Shown: in pieces, positions 41,011 through 47,795 of the stretch
Position numbering within the stretch: position 1 is the first letter of the stretch
How the letters are laid out: each line of letters begins with the position of its first letter
Program-made: the position numbers and the translations under genes
Assembly: GCF_009687845.1 (NCBI RefSeq)
Contig: NZ_BLAD01000035.1
Location: 100,576 to 148,370, forward strand
Reading direction: 5' to 3'
DNA from: Acrocarpospora corrugata
GTDB lineage: Bacteria > Actinomycetota > Actinomycetes > Streptosporangiales > Streptosporangiaceae
Length of the DNA: 47,795 nt
The notes under the pieces: generated by a model
The model's database searches: none
What the model saw: the letters and a program-made list of their open reading frames with translations, nothing else
What the model was told of the DNA's origin: nothing

Positions 41011-42099
41011 TTGAGAACCAAAATCACGGCCGGCTTAACCACGGGCCTGCTGGCCGCCGCGCTCACCGCGTCGCCCGCTCAGGCGGACGGAAACGTGACC
41101 GCGACGACTCTGCATTTCGGCAAGGTGGCCTCCCAGCAGACCATGTCCTACTGGTACGCCAACGACCAATACCACCTGCGCGAGGCCACCCCCTACGGCG
41201 AAGGCGCCACGGTCGCCATCACGCCCAACCCCCTCGGCGCCTACCCGGACGGCCCGCCCGGCATCGTGGAACCGGTCACCCTGCCGGGCGCACCCCCCGG
41301 GAACACGGGCAGCAAGTCGGTCAGCCTCGCCCTCGGCCACGGAAAGGCGTACTTCGTCGACGCCGGCGGCAATCCGCGGTGGTGCAGCGCCTTCTCGGTG
41401 TCCTCGCTCTACCGCAACATGGTCGCCACCGCCGGTAGTTGTGTGTTCGGGGCCAACGCGGCGCACTCGAACTGGGTCTTCGTCCCCGCCCAGATCGCAC
41501 TGTCGCCGGACCCGTCCTTGCTGGCGCCCTACGGGGTGTTCGTCGGATACCAGGCGTTCACGCACGCCTCCTTCGCCGAAAACAGGAGCCGGGAGCGTGA
41601 CTTCGCCTTCGTCGCCGTCTGGAACGGCGCCGAGCGCATCGCCACCGGCGCGCGCGACACCGGCAGACTGGCCGACCGGGTCGGGGGCCAGGGCCTGACC
41701 TACAACCAGCCGGTCGATGAACCGCGGTTCATGTTCGGCTACCCGGCGGGCGCTGACCCGGACGGCAACTACGCCTACACCGGTAGAACGCTCAAGTGGA
41801 GCTACGGACGAGGGATCGCCGAGCGGTCGGTGACCGGGATCTCCCAGCGGCTCCTGGGGCTGAAGTCCTCGTTCACCGGTCAGGGCAGCTTCGGCTCGGG
41901 GCTGCTGCACGAGTACGAGCGCTACTCCCGGCAGGGCTACCTCAACGGCGTCAACGCGGGCGTCTCCGACACCGACGGCAACGGCCGTATCGACACGAGC
42001 GTCTCGTCCTACTTCGACCGCCAGACCTTCGAGGTGTACGACGCCGCCTGGCACGTGGTGACCGGGTCCATCCTCGGAGGCATCCCGATCCCCCAGTAG
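41011..42099 (+). CDS. Secreted trypsin-like fold protein lacking the catalytic His
   Basis: The 362-residue exported protein (signal peptide to about residue 25, ...TASPAQA) resembles the V8/Glu-endopeptidase-like serine peptidases of actinomycetes: CSAFSVSSLYRNMVATAGSCVFG, RERDFAFVAVW, FGYPAGADPDG, SSFTGQGSFGSGLLHEY. The catalytic His of the TAGHC motif is Ser (AGT codon), the Cys before the serine loop is Ser, and GSSGG has become GSFGS. The Asp and the Ser seem kept. It should be inactive or act differently, for example as a binding protein. The TTG at 41011 is chosen: GGGGGAA lies 5 nt upstream and the signal peptide begins there. The GATCACAC direct repeat (40921, 40933) lies upstream. 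Confidence 0.75.
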   Translation: MRTKITAGLTTGLLAAALTASPAQADGNVTATTLHFGKVASQQTMSYWYANDQYHLREATPYGEGATVAITPNPLGAYPDGPPGIVEPVTLPGAPPGNTGSKSVSLALGHGKAYFVDAGGNPRWCSAFSVSSLYRNMVATAGSCVFGANAAHSNWVFVPAQIALSPDPSLLAPYGVFVGYQAFTHASFAENRSRERDFAFVAVWNGAERIATGARDTGRLADRVGGQGLTYNQPVDEPRFMFGYPAGADPDGNYAYTGRTLKWSYGRGIAERSVTGISQRLLGLKSSFTGQGSFGSGLLHEYERYSRQGYLNGVNAGVSDTDGNGRIDTSVSSYFDRQTFEVYDAAWHVVTGSILGGIPIPQ

Positions 42100-42142
42100 A
42101 CGGCGTCTCACCTCGGTCGGTACCCCCATCGAGGCGACCGAG

Positions 42143-42171
42143 GGACCGGCACGGTCTGTCCGTGCCGGTCC
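42143..42171 (+). terminator. Rho-independent-like hairpin after the peptidase-like gene
   Basis: GGACCGGCACGG (42143-42154) pairs perfectly with 42160-42171 across the loop TCTGT, followed by TTCTT. The 12-bp stem starts 43 nt after the stop codon. It isolates the peptidase-like gene from the GntR/ABC operon. Confidence 0.85.
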
Positions 42172-42254
42172 TTCTTCGCGTATGAGCAGAACAGGGTAAC
42201 CAGCCCGGCGACGGGTCGTGAGGGCTTGGCTACGCCGAATTAACCAGGGCCGAC

Positions 42255-42312
42255 TTGTCAGGAAATAGCGCCTCTTTAACGTCCTCGGCATGGATACAGG
42301 TCTGTATACAGA
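42255..42312 (+). promoter_or_regulatory. Promoter of the GntR-ABC operon with palindrome at the start codon
   Basis: TTGTCA (42255-42260) and TAACGT (42277-42282) are 16 bp apart, which places the transcription start about at the A of the ATG at 42290 (a leaderless mRNA). Immediately downstream, within the first codons, are the overlapping perfect dyads ATACAG-N2-CTGTAT (42294-42307) and TCTGTATACAGA (42301-42312). The core TGTATACA is typical of FCD-type GntR operators. Confidence 0.65.
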
Positions 42313-43042
42313 ACGGGATCCAGCCATCAAGCTGCGGCGGGACCAGGTCTACGGCGAGTTGCGCCGCAGGCTGATGATCGGCGACTACGCCATCAGGGCC
42401 CGCCTGGTCGAGGAGCGGGTGGCGGCCGAGCTCGGGGTCTCCCGCACACCGGTGCGGGAGGCGCTCGTCCGGCTGCTCGCCGACGGTTTGGTGGAACGCG
42501 GGCCGGACGGCGGCTACTACGTCGCCCAGCCCGACCTGTCCGACCTCAGAGATCTCTACGAACTGCGGATCACCCTCGAACTGCGCGGGATCAGCCGCGC
42601 GCTCGACCCGGACGTGCGTGGTCACGACCCGGCCATCCTGGAGCCGTTGCGCGACCAGTGGCGGGCCCTGCGCGACGACCAGCCGGAGCCCGATCCGCAG
42701 TTCGTCCTGATGGACGAGGATTTTCACGTCACGATGAGCCGCGCTTCGGGGAACGCGGCGCTCACGAGCACCCTGGCCGCGGTCAACGCGCGGATCCGGG
42801 CGGTGCGCATGTACGACTTCCTCACCGAGGACCGCATCACCCTCACGATCCTCCAGCATCTGGAGATCGCCGAGGAGGTCCTGGCCGGCCGGCACGACGA
42901 GGCGCTGACCGCGATGCGCCGGCACGTGGGGGAGTCGATGGACGTCGTGGAGCGGCGAGCCGCTCGCGCGATCACTCAGATGGCCCTCAACCGAGGCAGG
43001 CGCCATGACTTTGACCGACCCGCGAACCGGGGCAAAGACTGA
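42290..43042 (+). CDS. GntR-family (FCD) regulator of the BMP-type transporter
   Basis: The 250-residue regulator has the GntR winged helix (QVYGELRRRLMIGDYAIRARLVEERVAAELGVSRTPVREALVRLLADGLVERGPDGGYYV) and an FCD effector domain (DLYELRITLELRGISRAL, DEDFHVTMSRASGN, HLEIAEEVLAGRHDEALTAMRRHV) with metal-binding Asp/His positions. The ATG at 42290 has no ribosome site and a promoter is placed for a leaderless transcript. The 3' end overlaps the ATPase gene by 38 bp, so regulator and transporter are one unit and are probably autoregulated by the dyad in its first codons. Confidence 0.87.
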   Translation: MDTGLYTERDPAIKLRRDQVYGELRRRLMIGDYAIRARLVEERVAAELGVSRTPVREALVRLLADGLVERGPDGGYYVAQPDLSDLRDLYELRITLELRGISRALDPDVRGHDPAILEPLRDQWRALRDDQPEPDPQFVLMDEDFHVTMSRASGNAALTSTLAAVNARIRAVRMYDFLTEDRITLTILQHLEIAEEVLAGRHDEALTAMRRHVGESMDVVERRAARAITQMALNRGRRHDFDRPANRGKD

Positions 43043-44522
43043 CATACCACTGCTCGCCGTACGTGGCCTGACCCGCCGGTTCGGCGAGGTGCTCGCCAAC
43101 GACGCGGTCGACTTCGACGTACGGCCCGGCGAGGTGCACGCTCTCGTCGGCGAGAACGGCGCGGGCAAGAGCACCCTGCTCAAACTCGTGTACGGCGTGC
43201 ACCGCCCGGACTCGGGCGACATCTCCGTCGAGGGGTCGCCGGTCACGGTCGGCTCCCCGGCGCAGGCGCGCTCACTCGGGATCGGCATGGTCTTCCAGGA
43301 CCTGCGGCTGGTCCCGGCCCTGAGCGTGACCGAGAACATCGCCCTGGCCGTACGCGGCGTGAAGGCTCGCATGATCGCCGACGCGGCGGCCGAGCACGGG
43401 CTGGCCGTCGATCCGCAGGCGCGGGTCTCGCACCTGTCGATCGGCGAGCGGCAGCGCGCCGAGATCCTCAAGGTGCTGATGACCGGCTCCCGCATCGTCA
43501 TCCTGGACGAGCCGACCAGCGTCCTGGCGCCGCAGGAGGTGACCGCTCTGTTCGCCGTGGTGGAGCGGCTGCGCGCGACCGGCTACGGCGTCGTGATCGT
43601 CACGCACAAGCTGAACGAGGTGCGCGCGATCGCCGACCGGGTGACCGTGCTGCGCGGCGGCCGGGTCATCCTCGGCGGCGTCGATCCCGGCAACTACACC
43701 GACGCCGAGTTGGTGGAGGCGATGGTCGGCAGGGCCGTACCGAGCCTGCCGTCGGAGCGGCCGGCGCCGCCGGACGGTGCCGCGGCCGTGCTGGCCCTGC
43801 GCGGCGTGAGCGCGTACGGCGAGAGCGGCGTGATCCGCCTCAAGGACGTGACCCTGGAGGTGCGGCCCGGCGAGCTCGTCGGCGTCGCGGGGGTGGCCGG
43901 GAGCGGGCAGCGGGAGCTGTGCGAGGTGGCCTGCGGGCTGCGCCCGGCGTCCTCCGGGGTCGTCACGGTGGCCGGGGTCGAGGTGACGGGCCCGCGGCAG
44001 GCGCTGGCCGGCGGCGTCTGCGACGTCCCCGAGGACCCGCTGGCCGACGCGGTCGTGCCCGGCCTGACCATCGTCGAGCACATGGCGCTCGGCCTGCCCA
44101 AGGTCCCGCGCCGCCGCGCGAACGTGGACTGGGCCGACGTGCGCCGGATCACCACCGAGCTGGAGGAGCGGGTCGGCCTGCAGATGGCCGCCGGGCACCG
44201 CAAGGTCGCCGAACTGTCGGGCGGCAACGTGCAGCGCGTCATGCTCACCCGGGCCCTGGGCCGGGGCGACAGCGTGCTGGTGGTCGCGGCCTATCCGAGC
44301 CGCGGCCTGGACATCGCCACCACCCGGCGCACCCAGGAGCTCCTGCTGGAGCGCCGGGCCGCGGGCGCCGCCGTGCTCGTCGTCTCCGAGGACCTGGACG
44401 AGCTCATCTCGATCAGCGACCGGATCGCGGTGATGCACGACGGCCACCTGGCCGGGATCGTCCCGGCGCGCGGCGCCGACCGGCAGGAGATCGGCAGCCT
44501 GATGCTCGGAGGAGCCCGATGA
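43005..44522 (+). CDS. Double-domain ABC ATPase of a BMP-type nucleoside/nucleobase importer
   Basis: A 505-residue protein with two ABC cassettes, as in YufO/NupA and rhamnose/ribose-type importers. The N-terminal cassette is complete (GENGAGKST, LSIGERQRAE, IVILDEPTS). The C-terminal cassette keeps its signature motif LSGGNVQRV, but Walker A is GVAGSGQRE (no Lys) and Walker B ends LVVAAYPSRGLD, with Ala-Tyr replacing the Asp-Glu pair. The second site is therefore probably non-hydrolytic, which is a common family trait. The start overlaps the GntR gene and the stop overlaps permease 1 (ATGA). Confidence 0.9.
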   Translation: MTLTDPRTGAKTDIPLLAVRGLTRRFGEVLANDAVDFDVRPGEVHALVGENGAGKSTLLKLVYGVHRPDSGDISVEGSPVTVGSPAQARSLGIGMVFQDLRLVPALSVTENIALAVRGVKARMIADAAAEHGLAVDPQARVSHLSIGERQRAEILKVLMTGSRIVILDEPTSVLAPQEVTALFAVVERLRATGYGVVIVTHKLNEVRAIADRVTVLRGGRVILGGVDPGNYTDAELVEAMVGRAVPSLPSERPAPPDGAAAVLALRGVSAYGESGVIRLKDVTLEVRPGELVGVAGVAGSGQRELCEVACGLRPASSGVVTVAGVEVTGPRQALAGGVCDVPEDPLADAVVPGLTIVEHMALGLPKVPRRRANVDWADVRRITTELEERVGLQMAAGHRKVAELSGGNVQRVMLTRALGRGDSVLVVAAYPSRGLDIATTRRTQELLLERRAAGAAVLVVSEDLDELISISDRIAVMHDGHLAGIVPARGADRQEIGSLMLGGAR

Positions 44523-45571
44523 CCACGCAGCTCACGCCGGACCGGGTGGCCTCGCCGCTGCTCGCGCCCAAGTCGGGGTTCGGCCCGGCGCTCGCCCGCT
44601 GGGTCGGGGCGCTGGCCGGGGCGATCGCGATCTTCAGCATCCTGCTCCTCACCAAGGGCGCGGACCCGATCGCCACCCTCGTCGACATGGTGGTCTCGAC
44701 GACCACCGGGGCGAGCATCGAGCAGATCGTGATCAAGGCCGCGCCGCTGGTGCTGGCCGCGATGGCGGTGGTGCTGCCGGCCCGGGCCGGGCTGGCCAAC
44801 GTCGGCGGCGAGGGCCAGGTGATCATCGGCGCGGTGGCCGGGGCCGGCGTCGGGCTCGTCGTGTCCGGCCCGGCGGCGCTGCCGCTGATGCTGATCGGCG
44901 GCGCGCTGGGCGGGGCGCTGTGGGCCGGGCTCGCCGTCGCGCTGCGGGTGACCGTGGGCGTCAACGAGGCGGTCACCACCCTGCTGCTCAACTACGTCGC
45001 GCTCGACGTGATGCTCTACCTGATCTACGAGCCGTGGAAGGACGCCAACGGCTCCGGCCAGCCGGCCACCCCGCCGCTCGCCATCGAGCAGCGGCTGCCG
45101 CTGGTCGGCGGCACGGCGGTGCACATGGGCATCGTCCTGGCCCTGGTCGCCGCGGCGGCCGTCTGGCTCACCCTGCGGCACACCTCCTTCGGCTTCCGGC
45201 TCTCGGTCGTCGGCGGCAACCCGGAGGCGGCCCGCCGGGCCGGGCTGCCGGTGGCCAGGCTGCTGGTGACGGCCATGCTGCTGGGCGGGGCGCTGGCCGG
45301 TCTGGCGGGCGTGATCCACCTGGCCGGGATCGAGTTCAAGCTCAGGCCGGGACTGACCACCAACATCGGCTACATCGCCTTCCTGGCCGCCTGGCTCGCC
45401 CGGCACAACCCGCTGCCGGCCGTGGCGGCGGCGTTCATGCTCGCCGCGATCACCGTCGGCGGCGACAGCCTCCAGCTCGACAGCGGCCTGCCCGCCGCCA
45501 CCGTCAACGTGCTGATGGCCCTCATCCTGCTCGCCGTACTCGGCTGGACCGCCAAGAGGAGCACGTCATGA
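44519..45571 (+). CDS. ABC transporter permease 1 (BMP-type importer)
   Basis: The 350-residue inner-membrane permease has about eight to ten hydrophobic helices and the family signature PLVLAAMAVVLPARAGLANVGGEGQVIIGAVAG. GFRLSVVGGNPEAARRAGLPVARLL, the coupling-helix region that contacts the ATPase, lies in its second half. It pairs with the downstream permease as a heterodimer (YufP/NupB-like). Both ends overlap neighbours by 4 nt. Confidence 0.9.
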   Translation: MTTQLTPDRVASPLLAPKSGFGPALARWVGALAGAIAIFSILLLTKGADPIATLVDMVVSTTTGASIEQIVIKAAPLVLAAMAVVLPARAGLANVGGEGQVIIGAVAGAGVGLVVSGPAALPLMLIGGALGGALWAGLAVALRVTVGVNEAVTTLLLNYVALDVMLYLIYEPWKDANGSGQPATPPLAIEQRLPLVGGTAVHMGIVLALVAAAAVWLTLRHTSFGFRLSVVGGNPEAARRAGLPVARLLVTAMLLGGALAGLAGVIHLAGIEFKLRPGLTTNIGYIAFLAAWLARHNPLPAVAAAFMLAAITVGGDSLQLDSGLPAATVNVLMALILLAVLGWTAKRSTS

Positions 45572-46473
45572 GTGACCTGGTCGTGGACGTTCTCACCGGA
45601 GCAGTCCGGGGCGGCACGGCGATCATGTTCGCCGCGCTGGGGGAGACGCTGGCCGAACGGGCCGGCGTGGTCAACCTGGGCACCGAGGGATCCATGCTGG
45701 TCGGCGCCCTCGCCGGGTACGCGGTGGCCGCCGAGACCGGAACCCCCTGGGCCGGGCTGGCCGCCGGGCTGGTCGCCGGCGGGCTGCTCGCCCTGGTGCA
45801 CGCCGTGATGGTGGTCTGGCGGCGGGCCGACCAGTTCGCCACCGGCCTGACCGTCATGTTCCTCGGGCTCGGCCTCACCTCGCTGTTCGGCGCGGCCTAC
45901 GTCGGCCGGGCGGCGCCGGGATTCGACCCGGTGGCGGTGCCGCTCCTCAGCGACCTGCCGGTGCTCGGGGAGGTCCTGTTCCACCACGACCCGGTGACCT
46001 ACCTGTCGTTCGCCGCGGCGCCGCTGATGTGGTGGTGGCTGCGGGGGACCCGGGGCGGGCTGCTGCTGCGCACCGCGGGGGAGCGCGCCGACGTCCTGCA
46101 CGTGCACGGCTACCGGCCCGGCCTCATCCGGGGCGCCGCCGTCGTGGCGGGCGGCGCGCTGGCCGGGGTCGGTGGAGCGCAACTCGCCACCGCCTACGCG
46201 CACGCCTGGTTCGAGGGCATGACCGCCGGGCGCGGCTTCATCGCCGTCGCCCTGGTCATCTTCGCCGTCTGGCGTCCGCTGTGGGTGATGGCCGGGTCGT
46301 ACCTGTTCGGCGCGGCCCTCGCCCTCGCCCCGGCCCTGCAGGCTCGCGGGCTCTCGCTCAACCAGTTCGCCCTCGACGCGCTGCCCTTCCTGATCACCCT
46401 CGCGATCCTGGCGATCCTCGGCCGCCGCACCCTTCGTGCCGCGCCCGAGGAACTGCGCCGCGTGTTCACCTAG
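45568..46473 (+). CDS. ABC transporter permease 2 (BMP-type importer)
   Basis: The 301-residue membrane protein has the second-permease signature FAALGETLAERAGVVNLGTEGSMLVGALAGYAVA and the coupling segment LLLRTAGERADVLHVHGYRPGLIRGAAVV (YufQ/NupC-type). Several long hydrophobic helices are visible. The start overlaps the stop of permease 1 (ATGA). The substrate-binding lipoprotein gene begins 9 nt downstream. Confidence 0.9.
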   Translation: MSDLVVDVLTGAVRGGTAIMFAALGETLAERAGVVNLGTEGSMLVGALAGYAVAAETGTPWAGLAAGLVAGGLLALVHAVMVVWRRADQFATGLTVMFLGLGLTSLFGAAYVGRAAPGFDPVAVPLLSDLPVLGEVLFHHDPVTYLSFAAAPLMWWWLRGTRGGLLLRTAGERADVLHVHGYRPGLIRGAAVVAGGALAGVGGAQLATAYAHAWFEGMTAGRGFIAVALVIFAVWRPLWVMAGSYLFGAALALAPALQARGLSLNQFALDALPFLITLAILAILGRRTLRAAPEELRRVFT

Positions 46474-46482
46474 GAGACAACC

Positions 46483-47619
46483 ATGCGAAAACTCGCCGCT
46501 CTGGCCGCCCTGCTCACCGTCCCGCTGATCGCCTGCTCCGCGAACACCACCGGCACCGCCACCACCGGCACGACGTCCGCGTCGCCCGGCAAGGACTCGA
46601 CCGCGGTCGGCTTCATCTTCGTCGGGCCCAAGGACGACTTCGGCTACAACCAGGCCGCCTACCAGGGCAGCCAGGAGGTCGCCAAGGCGTACCCGAACCT
46701 GGAGGTGATCACCGCCGAGAACGTGCCGGAGGACGACAACGCCGCCCGGGTGATGAACTCCATGATCGCCAAGGGCGCCAAGATCATCTTCGCCACCTCG
46801 TACGGTCACCTGGACGCCGCGCTCAAGGTCGCCGCCGAGCACCCCGACGTCGCCGTCGTCCAGCAGGGCAACCTGATCACCACCGCCGTCCCGAAGAACG
46901 CCGGCACCTTCTTCGGCACCGTGTACGAGCCGGTCTACCTGGCCGGGATCGCCGCCGGCAAGGCCACCAAGTCCGGCAAACTCGGCTACGTCTACGCCTT
47001 CCCGATCACCCAGACCATCGACAACATCAACGCCTTCGAGCTCGGCGCCCAGTCGGTCAACCCGGCGGCCCAGACGTTCGCGGTCAGCACCTCGTCCTGG
47101 TGCGACCCGGCGAAGCAGGCCGAGGCCGCCGCGAACCTGCTCAAGCAGGGCGTCGACGTCATCACCCAGCACCAGGACTGCACCGCCACCGTGATCAAGG
47201 CCACCGAGGCGGCGGGCGCGTTCACGGTCGGCTACCACGCCGACGCCTCCGCGATCGCGCCCAAGGGCTGGCTGACCGGCTCGCAGTGGAACTGGGGCCC
47301 GCTCTACACCGACATCGTGAAGACGGCGCTTGGCGGCGGCTTCACCGGCTCCAAGTACAACGACAACTTCCGGGTCGGCTACCGCACCGGCGAGAACCCG
47401 TTCGTCCAGTCCCCGTATGGCCCGCTCGTCGACGCGGAGACCAAGGCCGCCATAGAAAAGGCCCGCGACCTGCTGAAGACCAGCTCCCCGTTCGCCGGCC
47501 CGGTCACCGACCAGGAGGGCAAGGTCCGCATCCCGGCCGGCACCGTGCCCGACTACACCACCATCGAGAAGATCGACTACTTCGTGGCCGGCGTGGTCGG
47601 CACCCTGCCCAAGTCATGA
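46483..47619 (+). CDS. BMP-family substrate-binding lipoprotein
   Basis: The 378-residue lipoprotein has a lipobox LIAC with Cys18 as the lipid anchor, a Thr/Ser-rich linker and a PBP1-type domain: AVGFIFVGPKDDFGYNQAAYQGSQEV, IIFATSYGHLDAALKVAAEHPDVAVVQQGN, GTVYEPVYLAGIAAGKATKSGKLGYVYAFP, QGVDVITQHQDCTATVIKATE. BMP proteins bind nucleosides, purines or related nitrogen compounds, and the downstream hydrolase suggests a ureide- or nucleobase-like substrate. GAGACAACC precedes the ATG. The stop overlaps the next start (ATGA). Confidence 0.9.
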   Translation: MRKLAALAALLTVPLIACSANTTGTATTGTTSASPGKDSTAVGFIFVGPKDDFGYNQAAYQGSQEVAKAYPNLEVITAENVPEDDNAARVMNSMIAKGAKIIFATSYGHLDAALKVAAEHPDVAVVQQGNLITTAVPKNAGTFFGTVYEPVYLAGIAAGKATKSGKLGYVYAFPITQTIDNINAFELGAQSVNPAAQTFAVSTSSWCDPAKQAEAAANLLKQGVDVITQHQDCTATVIKATEAAGAFTVGYHADASAIAPKGWLTGSQWNWGPLYTDIVKTALGGGFTGSKYNDNFRVGYRTGENPFVQSPYGPLVDAETKAAIEKARDLLKTSSPFAGPVTDQEGKVRIPAGTVPDYTTIEKIDYFVAGVVGTLPKS

Positions 47620-47795
47620 CCACTCCCTACCCCTGGCCCTGGGACGGCCACCTCGATCCGGTACGGCTGGCACTGCTGGCGGTCTCCTGCCCGCAGCCGG
47701 CCGACCGGGGCGAGGCTGTCGAAGCCCTCGCCGGGCGGGTACGGCAGGCGGGCGGGCTGATCGTCTCAGTCCGGGTCCGCCCGCCGTCCCACCCC
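47616..47795 (+). CDS. Isochorismatase-like hydrolase, N-terminal fragment (cut by window edge)
   Basis: Sixty codons are visible: MTTPYPWPWDGHLDPVRLALLAVSC and on to RVRQAGGLIVSVRVRPPSHP. The opening PYPWPWDGHLDP closely resembles biuret/ureidoacrylate-type cysteine hydrolases (PYPWPYxGxLxPxxTALxxIDMQxDF). Where those have the catalytic Asp (IDMQ), this protein reads AVSCPQ, and the following segment is shortened. It is translationally coupled to the transporter. Either a divergent subfamily or a degraded enzyme is possible, and the missing part outside the window would decide. Confidence 0.55.
   Translation, partial: MTTPYPWPWDGHLDPVRLALLAVSCPQPADRGEAVEALAGRVRQAGGLIVSVRVRPPSHP

Overview
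The window is about 70% GC and strongly third-position GC-biased. It has many GTG (and one TTG) starts, ATGA/GTGA translational overlaps, an AfsR-like STAND regulator, an RHS/Hint polymorphic toxin and the mycobacterial-type Nit1C (MSMEG_0565-0572) nitrogen-starvation cluster. Together these point to a filamentous actinomycete, most likely Streptosporangiales (Nonomuraea/Actinomadura-like). The lineage is inferred from gene content only. No rRNA, tRNA, insertion sequence or CRISPR array was seen.

Layout. (1) 1-3772: two membrane-anchored right-handed beta-helix proteins and a UDP-glucose 6-dehydrogenase, which look like the end of a uronate-containing surface polysaccharide locus. (2) 3797-17705: a 1400-aa SARP-BTAD/nSTAND/WD40 regulator, divergent from a two-gene operon. 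The operon encodes a secreted FG-GAP/ricin-lectin protein and a 2210-aa RHS-Hint polymorphic toxin. The gap between them carries 11-bp-phased heptamers of the kind SARPs bind. (3) 17771-22179: an SDR-DUF2867 oxidoreductase, an HxlR regulator, a 5'-truncated FAD oxidase, a PPOX-family flavoprotein, an internally deleted alcohol dehydrogenase and a small Cys-rich protein. This is a zone of gene decay. (4) 22311-31536: an NAD-dependent epimerase, then the Nit1C cluster in one orientation: MSMEG_0570, flavoprotein 0569, amidohydrolase, 0572/Sll0783, radical SAM 0568, a fused acyltransferase/AIR-synthase-like 0567, nitrilase, a second nitrilase paralogue with its catalytic Cys replaced, and glycosyltransferase 0565. 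The start of the last gene is preceded by two decayed copies of itself, linked as GTGA-coupled mini-ORFs.

(5) 31635-40902: small regulator/enzyme pairs, each with a visible dyad operator in the divergent gap (HxlR/SDR, TetR/aldo-keto reductase, SDR/MarR plus a phosphotransferase). They are interspersed with a HEAT-like protein, a collagen-like secreted protein, a GH43-AbfB secreted glycosidase and three non-coding tandem-repeat tracts. (6) 41011-42099: a secreted chymotrypsin-fold protein with its catalytic His replaced by Ser. (7) 42290-47795: an apparently leaderless GntR/FCD regulator translationally joined to a BMP-type ABC importer (double ATPase, two permeases, lipoprotein) and the start of an isochorismatase-like protein cut by the window edge. 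This is probably an importer for a nucleoside/nucleobase or ureide nitrogen compound.

The points most worth a second look are the pseudo-nitrilase beside an intact Nit1 nitrilase, the three-step coupled start of the glycosyltransferase, the SARP-type repeats linking a STAND regulator to a polymorphic toxin, and that toxin's unrecognised C-terminal domain with no visible immunity gene.
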